64,000 bases of DNA from Legionella gresilensis (GCF_900639865.1 NZ_CAAAHX010000006.1:186001-250000), one strand, 5' to 3'; numbered from the stretch's first letter, positions 55,952 through 64,000 are shown. Numbers and translations are program-made. Notes: generated by a model not told the origin, from the letters alone.

Positions 55952-56122
55952 CTAATAATAGCTAATTTCTGTAGTTGTGACATTAAGCGGTACTTCATCC
56001 ACATACGTTACAGATTCATAAGGCGGAGGTGTTACTACGACTTCTCTATAATCAACTATTTCAGAATTATAATAGCCACAGGCAGTTAATAGTATTATTG
56101 GCAATAATGTTATCCATTTCAT
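55952..56122 (-). CDS. Small lipoprotein, 56 residues
   Basis: Starts MKWITLLPIILLTACGYYNS: a short signal peptide with lipobox LTAC (Cys15), then a mature part of about 41 residues (YREVVVTPPPYESVTYVDEV, ending EISYY). AAGGATTATTT precedes the ATG. The reading is too short for common gene finders. I do not recognise the family. The mature part is Tyr, Val, Thr and Pro rich, with no further Cys. Confidence 0.75.
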   Translation of the reverse strand: MKWITLLPIILLTACGYYNSEIVDYREVVVTPPPYESVTYVDEVPLNVTTTEISYY

Positions 56123-56424
56123 AAATAATCCTTAATAATCCTTTGTTTAAATTGTAGGTGAACTGCTTAAAACATGCCAATTAACGAAGCGCTTAATAAC
56201 AAATATTAAATTTACTTGTCACGAGTAAACACCTTTAACTATACTGACACCCACTTAACATCAATAACTAATTAAGTTTGAAATTGTGACACTGTTATAG
56301 CTAGTTTTCAGGATAAAGATATAAAGGATTGATTTTTTCAAAATTAACTTTGGCTTAAAAAGTGTATTTTATAAGATAAGTAAAGCAAATATATTTTGGA
56401 AAAATTAAACTACAGGGTGTAAAT
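56123..56424. other. Divergent intergenic region, 302 bases
   Basis: Between the small lipoprotein and the E1 fusion gene. Very AT-rich; no clear promoter pair or structure seen. Confidence 0.45.
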
Positions 56425-58662
56425 ATGTTAGATAGAGCAAGTGTAGTTGATGAGCAATTTATTAAACGTGTTAAAGAAGCTAATTTCCCTAGCCCTCGAA
56501 GTAATACTACGCTGCTGTCAACAAGACTAGATAAAAAAGTTGCTATTGATCTCTTCGATTCACAAATTAAGTCACGCCTGCTTGATATTATTGCAAGAGA
56601 ACTTAAGGAGAAAGGTTTATCATTTTATACAATAGGTAGCAGCGGTCATGAAGGAAATGCCGCTGTCGCTTATACATTTCGTCATACAGATATGGCATTT
56701 TTGCACTATCGAAGTGGCGCTTTTTATCTTCAACGCGCCAAGCAAGTAGCAAGCTGTGATGGCGTTAGTGATATTTTATTATCTCTCGTTGCTTCAGCTA
56801 ATGATCCTATTTCTGGTGGGCGCCATAAAGTATTTGGTAGCGTAGCGTTAACTATTCCTCCACAAACATCAACCATTGCTTCCCATTTACCAAAAGCGCT
56901 AGGCGCTGCAGTATCAATTACTCGTGCAAAAGAGTTGAGGATTGATAGTAAACTTGCAGCTGATTCCGTCATTTTATGTTCTTTTGGTGACGCCTCGACG
57001 AATCATGCCGCAGCGCAGACTACATTTAATGCGTGTTCTTGGCTTGCAGCGCAAAATTATCCTCTACCGCTTGTCTTTATTTGTGAGGACAATGGTATAG
57101 GTATTTCTGTCCCAACACCCACAGCTTGGATTGAATCTTCAATCAAAAATCGATCAGGCTTACACTATATAGCGTGTGATGGTTTAAATATTGCCGATGT
57201 TTATCTCAAATCAATGCAAGCACAAAACCTAGCTCGCCTAAAAAAACAGCCCGTATTTTTGCATCTTAAATGTGTAAGATTATTAGGACATGCTGGCTCT
57301 GATATTGAGTCGCAATATTTACAGCAAGCTCAAATTGATGCAACAGAGGCGAATGATCCCTTGCTACATACTGCTAGAATGCTCTACGAGGAAGGCTTTA
57401 TGGAGCTTGAGTCAATGATTGAGCTTTATCAAACTAATCGTTCTTTAATTGAAGCAAAAGCGTTAAAGGTAGTACGGTTACCCAAATTAAATAGTGCTGA
57501 TGAGATTATGAGATCAATCATTCCTAAGGCTCATAATAACAGTGTGTATCTACCGCCAGCAGAAGAGCGACGTAAAGAAATATTTGGTAGTTCTTATAAC
57601 CAATTAGCAATTAAGCGTAATTTATCGCAACATATTAACTTTGCCTTAACAGATTTAATGTTGCAGTATCCAAACATGCTTATTTTTGGAGAGGATGTTG
57701 GGAGAAAAGGTGGTGTTTATCGTGTTACAGCGGATTTACAAAAACGCTTCGGTCAACGCCGTGTTTTTGATACTCTTCTTGATGAAACAACAATTTTAGG
57801 TAGTGCTATTGGGCTTGCGCATAACGGTTTTTTGCCTGTTCCTGAAATTCAATTTTTAGCTTATTTACATAATGCAGAAGATCAATTACGTGGAGAAGCG
57901 GCGACTTTATCTTTCTTCTCTTCAGGACAATACCAAAACCCTATGGTTATTCGTATTGCTTCACTTGCTTACCAAAAAGGTTTTGGCGGTCATTTTCATA
58001 ATGATAATTCAATTGCTGTACTAAGAGATTTGCCAGGTGTTATCGTTGCTTGCCCATCTAATGGGCCTGATGCGGCAAAACTGTTGCGTACTTGTTTACG
58101 CTTAGCGCATGAAGAGGGGCGGGTGGTTGTCTTTTTAGAACCTATTGCTTTATATATGACAAAGGATTTACACACGCCTGGTGATAATGGTTGGTTGTTT
58201 GAATATCCTGCTCCAAACCAGACAATTGAGCTCGGTGAGGTTGGCGTTGCAGGTGAAGGCGAGACAGTTATTCTTACCTATGCGAATGGGTTTTATTTAT
58301 CTCTACAGGCAACAAAGATTTTAAAAGAGGAGCACAATATTGCAGTCAAAATAGTTGATTTGCGTTGGTTAAGCCCCTTACCTGTGGAAACCATTTTACG
58401 AGAAGTGAAGAATGCTAAAAGGATTCTTATTGTTGATGAGGGAAGACGTAGCGCATCTGTAAGCGAAGGATTAATAACACTCTTACTTGAACAGGCAGCG
58501 CCCAATTTAAAAATAAAGCGTATAACAGGTGAGGATTGCTTTATTCCATTAGGCAACGCTTGGCAATACTTATTACCAAGCCGTGATTCTATTATTGCGG
58601 CATTATTAGCATTACACTCTATTAACGGGGAGAAAAAGCGTGGACGATCTGTTGTTTCTTGA
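56425..58662 (+). CDS. Fused 2-oxoacid dehydrogenase E1 (alpha plus beta)
   Basis: Thiamine diphosphate enzyme that decarboxylates a 2-oxoacid and passes the acyl group to the lipoyl E2. 745 residues combining both subunits: E1-alpha about 1-370 (GHEGNAAVAYTFRHTDMAF; cofactor motif FGDASTNHAA near 188 through CEDNGIGIS) and E1-beta from about 390 (NFALTDLMLQYPNMLIFGED, VFDTLLDETTILGSAIG, VKIVDLRWLSPLP). The pattern is branched-chain / pyruvate E1 type. No E2 or E3 gene is adjacent. It overlaps the glutaryl-CoA dehydrogenase gene by 23 bases, so its product may be glutaryl-CoA (from 2-oxoadipate). Start behind ACAGGGTG. Confidence 0.85.
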   Translation: MLDRASVVDEQFIKRVKEANFPSPRSNTTLLSTRLDKKVAIDLFDSQIKSRLLDIIARELKEKGLSFYTIGSSGHEGNAAVAYTFRHTDMAFLHYRSGAFYLQRAKQVASCDGVSDILLSLVASANDPISGGRHKVFGSVALTIPPQTSTIASHLPKALGAAVSITRAKELRIDSKLAADSVILCSFGDASTNHAAAQTTFNACSWLAAQNYPLPLVFICEDNGIGISVPTPTAWIESSIKNRSGLHYIACDGLNIADVYLKSMQAQNLARLKKQPVFLHLKCVRLLGHAGSDIESQYLQQAQIDATEANDPLLHTARMLYEEGFMELESMIELYQTNRSLIEAKALKVVRLPKLNSADEIMRSIIPKAHNNSVYLPPAEERRKEIFGSSYNQLAIKRNLSQHINFALTDLMLQYPNMLIFGEDVGRKGGVYRVTADLQKRFGQRRVFDTLLDETTILGSAIGLAHNGFLPVPEIQFLAYLHNAEDQLRGEAATLSFFSSGQYQNPMVIRIASLAYQKGFGGHFHNDNSIAVLRDLPGVIVACPSNGPDAAKLLRTCLRLAHEEGRVVVFLEPIALYMTKDLHTPGDNGWLFEYPAPNQTIELGEVGVAGEGETVILTYANGFYLSLQATKILKEEHNIAVKIVDLRWLSPLPVETILREVKNAKRILIVDEGRRSASVSEGLITLLLEQAAPNLKIKRITGEDCFIPLGNAWQYLLPSRDSIIAALLALHSINGEKKRGRSVVS

Positions 58663-59797
58663 TGAGCAATTACAAGATGATGAGCGATTAATTAGAGAAA
58701 GCGTAACCCGCTTTGTTAATAATGATGTCGTACCTTTAATGGCAGAAGCTTTTGAGCATGGTGAGTTCCCTAAAGAACTTATTCAAAAATCGGCTGATTT
58801 AGGACTGCTAGGTTTAACCTTGCCTGTAGAGTATGGTGGCGCAGGTGCTTCCTATATTGCTTATGGTTTAGTCTGTCAGGAACTAGAGCGCGGTGATAGT
58901 GGCTTGCGTAGCTTTGTATCTGTACAAAGTTCTTTATGTATGTATCCTATTTTTCGTTATGGTAGTGAGGAACAGAAACAGCGGTTCCTACCTGCGATGG
59001 CTGCTGGTGAAATTATTGGCTGTTTTGGTCTAACTGAACCTGATTCGGGATCAGATCCAGGAAGTATGCGCACTTATGCTAAAAAAGTATCGGGTGGTTG
59101 GCAGCTAAACGGTGCTAAAATGTGGATTACTAACGCACCTATTGCTGATATTGCTATTGTTTGGGCTAAAACTGATGAAGGTATTCGTGGTTTTATTGTG
59201 GAGAAAGATTTTAAAGGATTTAGTCGACCTGAAATTAAAAACAAAATGTCTTTAAGAGCGTCTATAACAGGTGAGCTTGTTTTTGAAGATGTTTTTGTAC
59301 CAGACGAAAATCTTTTAGCTGGAACTGAAAAAGGCTTAGGTGCCGCATTAAGTTGCTTAAGTCAAGCGCGTTATGGTATTGCTTGGGGAGCAATAGGTGC
59401 TGCTATGGCTTGCTTTGATATCACAAGAGATTATTTATTAGAACGCAAACAATTTAATAAGCCACTTGCCTCTTTCCAATTAATACAAGCTGAATTAGCG
59501 CAAATGTATAGCGAAATCATTAAAGCTCAGTGTTTGAACTTACAGGTTGGAAAATTAAAAGACCAAGGGCGTGAAACACCTGTCATGGTATCTTTAGCCA
59601 AACGAAATGGCTGCCGTGAAGCGTTAAATATCGCCCGTAAATGTCGTAATCTTTTAGGCGGTAACGGAATTAGTTTAGAATATCATGTGATTCGCCACAT
59701 GTTAAATTTAGAATCAGTCTTTACTTATGAAGGTACCGACAACGTCCATACTCTAGTATTGGGTCGCCATATAACAGGAATTAATGCGTTTAATTAG
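58640..59797 (+). CDS. gcdH: Glutaryl-CoA dehydrogenase (acyl-CoA dehydrogenase family)
   Basis: Flavin enzyme that oxidises and decarboxylates glutaryl-CoA to crotonyl-CoA. 385 residues from a GTG behind GGGGAG. RSFVSVQSSLCMYPI, GCFGLTEPDSGSDPGSM, KMWITNAPIADIAIVWAK and SLRASITGELVF are all GcdH-type blocks; the catalytic Glu is at 364 in TYEGT, and the protein ends with the hallmark HTLVLGRHITGINAF. The match along the whole length is much closer to GcdH than to short-chain acyl-CoA dehydrogenases. Its start lies inside the E1 fusion gene, 23 bases before that stop. A hairpin follows 47 bases after it. Confidence 0.9.
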   Translation: MDDLLFLDEQLQDDERLIRESVTRFVNNDVVPLMAEAFEHGEFPKELIQKSADLGLLGLTLPVEYGGAGASYIAYGLVCQELERGDSGLRSFVSVQSSLCMYPIFRYGSEEQKQRFLPAMAAGEIIGCFGLTEPDSGSDPGSMRTYAKKVSGGWQLNGAKMWITNAPIADIAIVWAKTDEGIRGFIVEKDFKGFSRPEIKNKMSLRASITGELVFEDVFVPDENLLAGTEKGLGAALSCLSQARYGIAWGAIGAAMACFDITRDYLLERKQFNKPLASFQLIQAELAQMYSEIIKAQCLNLQVGKLKDQGRETPVMVSLAKRNGCREALNIARKCRNLLGGNGISLEYHVIRHMLNLESVFTYEGTDNVHTLVLGRHITGINAFN

Positions 59798-59843
59798 CTA
59801 AATTTTAAAATGAATCGTTTTTTGTTAAAACTTTAAATCAATT

Positions 59844-59882
59844 AGTTATTTCGATGGGCAACAGAGGTTCATTGAAATAACT
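59844..59882 (+). terminator. gcdH terminator hairpin
   Basis: AGTTATTTC (59844-59852) pairs with GAAATAACT (59874-59882), extended by ATG/CAT. It begins 47 bases after the stop. No T-run follows, so it may not be a classical terminator. Confidence 0.5.
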
Positions 59883-60131
59883 GATAGCATTTAATTAATG
59901 AAGACTAAAATCATAATGATGCAAAAATTAAGTAACTAAATAGGCTAGTTTATTAATGTAAGCCTAATTTGCTAACAACTAAGTTGAACTACCGTAAATT
60001 TGTCAGACTATTTAGCCTCTCTAGAAGATAAGATAGAACCAATCATTAATGTTTTAAATCAAAAATCTTACCCGTTTTTATCTTTTCTGCGCAAAAAAAA
60101 TACTTTTAGTGGTAATGATTCTGTTAAATTG

Positions 60132-60160
60132 TTAATTTTTTAATTTGTCTGATCTATAAT
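60132..60160 (+). promoter_or_regulatory. Candidate chitinase promoter
   Basis: TATAAT at 60155-60160 is a perfect -10, about 31 bases before the chitinase ATG; TTAATT 17 bases upstream is a weak -35. Position and -10 match support it; the -35 does not. Confidence 0.4.
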
Positions 60161-60191
60161 TGTCGCTCTATTCAATATTAGTCCTTATATT

Positions 60192-61166
60192 ATGAAGAAA
60201 TTAATTATTGCTTTAAGCACTTTTTTTATTATCCAAGCACCTAGTTTTGCAGCAGATGGTGTTCCCTTCACCTTTAGCCCCTATGCTGATATAACAATTA
60301 ATACCCATTGGGATTCTCAATATCAAGATATGGAGCCGATGGATTTAACCACTATTGCTTTAAATCAAGGTATTAAAGCTTATCGTCTAGCATTTATTAC
60401 TGATAGTGGTACCTGCCAACCTGCTTGGGGCGGGCAAGCAACTTATAGTGTTGCTAATCAGTGGGGCAAACATCTAACCGATAAATTGGCTGAAAACAAT
60501 ATCGCTGTAGTTGTATCTTTTGGTGGAGCAAGTGGTAATGATATTTCTTTAAATTGTAGTAAAGATCAGCTTATAACCTTATTTAATGATACAGTTAATA
60601 TTTATAAAGCTAAGGCACTAGATTTTGATATTGAAAATGGCACAGCAAATGTACCTAATTTAATGCAAGCTTTACAGGTATTTCACCAACAAAATCCTAA
60701 GATTCAATTAATTTTTACATTACCTGTTATGCCAGAAGGTCTTACTTCAACAGGTAAATCAATCGTTGAAGCAGCAAAAAACTCAGGTATCAACTTTCAT
60801 GTCAATATTATGGCTATGGATTATGGGCCAGCTTATTCAGGGGATATGGGAGAGTATGCAATTCAAGCAGCTACCGCCTTGCATGATTATTTACAGACCC
60901 TTTATCCGTCACAATCTGATGCCGATGTTTGGCATTTAATTGAAGTTACGCCCATGATAGGGGTAAATGATGTTAATGTTGAGCAATTTACACTTCAAAA
61001 TGCCGATAGGTTAGCGCAATTTGCTAAAGAAAAGGAACTAGGTATGCTAGCAATGTGGTCAATTGCACGAGACAAACCTTGCGCTGATAAGTGGGCGAGT
61101 CCAACTTGTAGTGGCAATAATTTGCAACTTACGGATTTTGAATTTAGTAAGCATTTTCAGCTTTAG
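60192..61166 (+). CDS. Secreted GH18 chitinase-like protein
   Basis: 324 residues: signal peptide (MKKLIIALSTFFIIQAPSFA), then a GH18 barrel. FTFSPYADITIN at the start, VVVSFGGASGN (SxGG) and the catalytic motif KALDFDIENGT, with the acid Glu at 148, mark it; the usual first Asp of DxxDxDxE is a Lys, as I recall for the PF-ChiA-like subgroup. VNIMAMDYG and AMWSIARDKPC are the last strands. No separate carbohydrate-binding domain. It could cut chitin or a related glycan; Legionella secretes chitinases. Single gene with a candidate promoter just upstream; no ribosome binding site. Confidence 0.85.
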   Translation: MKKLIIALSTFFIIQAPSFAADGVPFTFSPYADITINTHWDSQYQDMEPMDLTTIALNQGIKAYRLAFITDSGTCQPAWGGQATYSVANQWGKHLTDKLAENNIAVVVSFGGASGNDISLNCSKDQLITLFNDTVNIYKAKALDFDIENGTANVPNLMQALQVFHQQNPKIQLIFTLPVMPEGLTSTGKSIVEAAKNSGINFHVNIMAMDYGPAYSGDMGEYAIQAATALHDYLQTLYPSQSDADVWHLIEVTPMIGVNDVNVEQFTLQNADRLAQFAKEKELGMLAMWSIARDKPCADKWASPTCSGNNLQLTDFEFSKHFQL

Positions 61167-61190
61167 CTATATTGATATTTTCTAAACAAC

Positions 61191-61217
61191 AGCTTGTTAT
61201 TCCTAAAAAAACAAGCT
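61191..61217 (+). terminator. Weak hairpin between chitinase and tRNA-Pro
   Basis: AGCTTGTT (61191-61198) pairs with AACAAGCT (61210-61217), 25 bases after the chitinase stop, followed by ATTCTTC. It may end chitinase transcription. Confidence 0.45.
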
Positions 61218-61234
61218 ATTCTTCACAACCGAGT

Positions 61235-61311
61235 CGGGGCGTAGCGCAGCCTGGTAGCGTACTAGCATGGGGTGCTAGTGGTCGAAGGTTCAAATCCTTC
61301 CGTCCCGACCA
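61235..61311 (+). tRNA. tRNA-Pro (anticodon GGG)
   Basis: Full cloverleaf of 77 bases: acceptor CGGGGCG pairs with CGTCCCG, anticodon stem CTAGC/GCTAG with loop ATGGGGT and anticodon GGG, T loop GGTTCAAATCC, encoded CCA end. The 3' end lies 28 bases from an insertion sequence end. Confidence 0.97.
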
Positions 61312-61339
61312 GTAAATATCTTTTTAAATCAGTAAGTTG

Positions 61340-62627
61340 GGGTCTTTCCCATTTATGGGGGTAACTTTAATCAACCGCAGAGGACCTTAACACGGGTTCT
61401 GTAATTTTCAAAATTTCTAAAACCATAAGCTCTTCGTTGAATCAATTTCATCTTACGATGAAAGCCCTCAGTGATACCGTTTGATTTGGTAAATCGCCAC
61501 ATACGCGCTATTTCCTCTTTCCAAGCAAACAAGGTTTTCCCAAGCGTTGCTAAGGCTTTAAAAGGACTATTTTTGAGTTGTTTAATCTTGTCAAGGAGGA
61601 TAGGAATGAGCTCGCGACAGCGATGTTTATCGAGCATTTTATGCATTAAGAGGTCATGAAGTTGTTGCTGGAACTGATAAATGGCGTTGATAGCGGGATT
61701 ATCGTTTAAGAAGCCATCACGCTTAGCTAAGGCTTGAGCAGAGAGCTTGTCGGGTCGGGACCGTAGTAGATTTAATAGTCCTCGATTGTATTTGAGGTTG
61801 TTGGTTAATTCCCGATAAGTCATCATACATTAATGCTTGATTAGGCGTATAACATGAAAGCGATCAGCGATAATTAAAGCGTTAGGGAAGTAGGTTTTAA
61901 CGATAGCGCGATAGGTGGTACTTAAGTCCATGCAAACGACTCTAACGCGTTCTTTTTGTTGAAGTGTGTTCAGGTAAACTTGTAACTCACTTGCCTTACG
62001 CCCTTTAGCAATATCAAAGATTTTGTGATGGCGAAGATACACAGGGTTGTTGCAAACCCTTGTTTGCGATTAAAGAAATGCTCATCAATCCCTAAAATAC
62101 GGGGACAAGCCTGATTACTACGCTCTTGATGTTGCTTCTGATAATGCTTGTGATACCAGCGCTCAATGGTGGCTTTCCCTTTCTTGTAGTGGTTTGCAAG
62201 CTCTTTTTGTGAAACACCACGGGTATGTTCATGGAAAACCGCGGCTTGCAAACGCCACGTCGACCGTTGATGTTTATTAATGCCAGGAAACTGCTGATTA
62301 CCGTAGCGACCACAATTCTTGCAATAAAGCTTATAGGCTCTAAATGGTAGTATACTTCGCCTATGACCAATCAGCTCATGATGAACTAAACGCTCATAAG
62401 AAGCTTTCTTACGTACCGATTTGCTAGCACAATGTCCACAACGAGGCAATCGACTATATTTCACATCCAGTAGTAAGGGCTGATAACCGCTTACTTTTTG
62501 TACTGTAAATCCCGGTAAATTTAAGATAACATTAAACTTAGGCACTTTAATCTCCTTTTTGATCGCTAAATCAAGGGGTTAGTTTAGACTAAGCTGATTA
62601 AAGTGCCCCCGCAAATGGTGTAGAGCC
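61340..62627 (-). mobile_element. ISL3-family insertion sequence, decayed
   Basis: About 1288 bases bounded by imperfect inverted repeats. The left end GGGTCTTTCCCATTTATGGG (61340 on) and the right end read inward GGCTCTACACCATTTGCGGG share GG-TCT, CCATTT, GGGGG and the inner CTTTAATCA. GG(C/G)TCT ends fit ISL3. The transposase inside is broken. I see no matching 8-base target duplication at the flanks (GTAAGTTG on the left, AATAACTT on the right), which suggests age or a flank rearrangement. Confidence 0.8.
61371..62545 (-). pseudogene. ISL3-type transposase, frameshift plus nonsense
   Basis: Reading from 62545: intact N-terminus with zinc-finger Cys (RCGHCASKS and YKLYCKNCGRYG) and a helix-turn-helix (GVSQKELANHYKKGKATIER), then the catalytic start ILGIDEHFFNRKQGF. 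Near 62035 a one-base loss shifts the frame; the next part (LRHHKIFDIAKGRKASELQ, VVCMDLSTTYR, NALIIADRFHVIRL) continues until an in-frame TAA at 61830-61832, one codon after which the text resumes (MMTYRELTNNLKYNRG to GFRNFENYRTRVKVLCG). So one frameshift and one nonsense codon inactivate it. Confidence 0.88.
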
Positions 62628-62691
62628 AATAACTTTATGTAAATTTAAGCAATTAAATCGCTTTATCTATTTAAATTGAGTTATAACAATC

Positions 62692-63117
62692 ATGCTAGAC
62701 CCTATAAATGATCAACCGAGCCATGACATGAATAATATTCGTGATCACATGGCGAATGAGAGAACGTTTCTCGCTTGGATAAGAACAAGTATTGGAATAA
62801 TGGTGTTTGGATTTGTATAAAAATTCTCGCTTTTTCTTAAACAGATTAAGAGCTTCTTAATGCATTCGTCTGTGGTGCCTAAGCCTGATCTATCATTATA
62901 CTTCTCAGGTTATTCAGCTCTTTTAGGTATAGTTCTTGTTGCAATAGGCGCTTTGATGAGTTTACTTGCCTTTTTTAAGTATGTAAAAATACGAAAACTA
63001 ATCAGAGCCAATCAATTTAGAAATACTATTATCCTTGATTTCACTTTAACTTTAATTGTTTTTTTAGTTGGACTCATTTTAACAATTTATTTGATAGGTA
63101 ATAGATTATTAAGTTAA
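62692..63117 (+). pseudogene. DUF202 (YidH-like) membrane protein with in-frame stop
   Basis: From the ATG at 62692 the frame reads [20 protein letters not shown], then [20 protein letters not shown] and FV, followed by a TAA at 62818-62820; the same frame then continues KFSLFLKQIK and the rest of a DUF202 protein (two more helices, about 63 codons, to 63117). Family members usually read GFVVEKFSLF, so this looks like a Glu codon changed to stop. About 141 codons if read through. It may still make a 42-residue peptide, or the C-terminal ATG at 62860 may be used. Confidence 0.75.
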
Positions 63118-63420
63118 TAGCAGATATCTAGTGGCTCAGGACCAACTTGCTTATGTTAATAGAACTCGTGAGTCACTAAACAAACGCTTCTCCACATTCC
63201 GTCATATTTCATTCTCAGGCATCAGATTGATAAGCTTCAAAATAAAACTGATATTTACCTATGCCATTGCTAACTTCATCAAAAAGTTAGGCTTTGCCCA
63301 TTAACAAAGTTTTATATACTAAACATATAAAAACAACGAAACATATTTCACGTAACTAGAACTTTATTGTTAATTATCTCTATAATGATTAGGTTAGTTT
63401 TACCAAGGACAGGTAATTCA
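63118..63420. other. Intergenic gap, 303 bases
   Basis: Between the DUF202 pseudogene and the AI-2E transporter. I see no gene or strong structure. Confidence 0.45.
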
Positions 63421-64000
63421 ATGAACAACCTAAGGAAGCATATGCCAACTAATGAAATAAGCACTAAGATTGTTCCTCATCTTTACCTGTTACTAGCTAC
63501 AATTATCTTAGTATTAATTGCTTGGTATATCATTGATGTTTTTCTTTTAGCTTTTGCTGGAATTTTATTAGCTATCATTATTAGATCGTTAACTCATTTT
63601 ATTAACAAATATATTAGTTTGCCTAACTCTATCGCAGTAACCTTAGTTTTAATTGCTCTAATTTTATTATTAGCCGGTATTAGCTTCATTGTTGCTCCAT
63701 CTGTTAGTAAACAAATATCACAACTCTATACTGATTTACCCGATGCCTGGAATAAGCTTAGAAATGAATTTTTTTCATTGATTAATGTAACCAGTGATAC
63801 AAATTCTTTACAAGAAATAAGTTTACAAAACACTTTAGCAAAAACGGATAATATTCCTTCTAAATTAGGCAGTATTTTTACAAGCACATTCGGCTTTATT
63901 GGAAATATTTTTGTTATCTTATTTTTTGGCATTGCGCTAGCATATCAGCCAAAGATTTATATCAATGGGCTAGTAAACTTATTTCCGCGACAAAGACAAA
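63421..64000 (+). CDS. AI-2E family transporter, N-terminal part (cut by window end)
   Basis: The frame starts at 63421 (MNNLRKHMPTNEISTK) and runs to the right edge, 193 codons. Residues about 22-60 form two close hydrophobic helices (LYLLLATIILVLIAWYIIDV and FLLAFAGILLAIIIRSL), then a third pair (IAVTLVLIALILLLAGISFI) and a loop with helical periplasmic-like text, as in PerM/YdiK/TqsA-like AI-2E exporter family proteins. An ATG at 63442, behind TAAGGAAG, is an alternative start. The substrate may not be AI-2; the family is broad. The C-terminal half with the conserved motif is off the window. Confidence 0.7.
   Translation, partial: MNNLRKHMPTNEISTKIVPHLYLLLATIILVLIAWYIIDVFLLAFAGILLAIIIRSLTHFINKYISLPNSIAVTLVLIALILLLAGISFIVAPSVSKQISQLYTDLPDAWNKLRNEFFSLINVTSDTNSLQEISLQNTLAKTDNIPSKLGSIFTSTFGFIGNIFVILFFGIALAYQPKIYINGLVNLFPRQRQ

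Larger units (their letters stand above)
59798..60191. other. Intergenic gap, 394 bases
   Basis: Holds a gcdH terminator hairpin (59844-59882) and a candidate chitinase promoter (60132-60160). Nothing else seen. Confidence 0.5.

Noticed and set aside
62000-62060. Programmed frameshift in the IS transposase
   Set aside because: ISL3 transposases are normally made from one frame, there is no slippery run such as AAAAAAG at the junction, and a nonsense codon further on shows decay.
61332-62635. Target-site duplication of the ISL3 element
   Set aside because: The 8 bases on each side (GTAAGTTG, AATAACTT) do not match in either register tried.
63345-63360. Half parS-like sequence TTTCACGT
   Set aside because: Only one arm fits the TGTTTCACGTGAAACA consensus (10 of 16 bases); not convincing as a ParB site.
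1-64000. CRISPR array, toxin-antitoxin pair, restriction system or prophage
   Set aside because: No regularly spaced repeats, no cas or nuclease-methylase motifs, no small overlapping toxin/antitoxin-like pairs and no phage structural genes were seen.

Overview
The window is an AT-rich (roughly 36% G+C by eye) bacterial chromosome segment that is almost certainly gammaproteobacterial and most likely from Legionella or a close relative. The basis is gene content and order: smc-zipA running into a peptidoglycan/division cluster (murF-mraY-murD-ftsW-murC-murB-ddl-ftsQ-ftsA-ftsZ-lpxC), topA-smg-dprA-lysM divergent from def-fmt-rsmB, a class I polyhydroxyalkanoate (PHA) locus, a GH18 chitinase, and tandem secreted proteins that resemble a family I associate with Legionella (DUF4949). 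No search was run, so the genus is an inference.

Layout. 1-8.2 kb: end of an MFS transporter, a GNAT acetyltransferase, a DUF6790-type membrane protein, a YdgA/DUF945 protein, Fis, prsA, tRNA-Gln, lolB and a Bcr/CflA-type transporter. 8.5-12.8 kb: coaD-ggt, then plsC, mutM and a small membrane protein on the minus strand. 12.9-20.4 kb: a fatty acid desaturase and the PHA locus (two tandem PhaB-type reductases, PhaR, a phasin, and a separate phaC on the minus strand), with a DUF1415 gene and a cysteine-rich secreted protein in between. 20.5-38.3 kb: smc, zipA and the mur/fts cluster, packed with TAATG or ATGA stop/start overlaps; murG is not between ftsW and murC. 38.5-41.2 kb: a DciA-like gene, a repeat-rich gap, and three small genes. 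41.3-52.7 kb: topA-smg-dprA-lysM divergent from def-fmt-rsmB-CPBP-parB-dacB. 52.7-64 kb: accessory part with three tandem copies of a small secreted protein (one a pseudogene), an alpha/beta hydrolase, a KGG-motif stress protein, a 56-residue lipoprotein, an operon of a fused 2-oxoacid dehydrogenase E1 and glutaryl-CoA dehydrogenase, a chitinase, tRNA-Pro, a decayed ISL3-type insertion sequence, a DUF202 pseudogene and the start of an AI-2E-type transporter.

How it fits together. The core genes cover cell-envelope synthesis and division (murF to lpxC, zipA, dacB, lolB), translation start and maturation (def, fmt, rsmB), chromosome handling (smc, parB, topA, dprA, dciA, fis) and carbon storage (PHA). 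The E1-GcdH operon would turn a 2-oxoacid, possibly 2-oxoadipate from lysine or tryptophan breakdown, towards crotonyl-CoA, which could in principle feed energy metabolism or PHA.

I did not find a clear new defence or mobile system. The best leads are the E1-GcdH pair, two families of dispersed structured repeats (one copy has three hairpins in a row next to tRNA-Gln), the tandem secreted-protein family with a freshly decayed copy, a cysteine-rich secreted protein, and a candidate PhaR operator at the phasin promoter.
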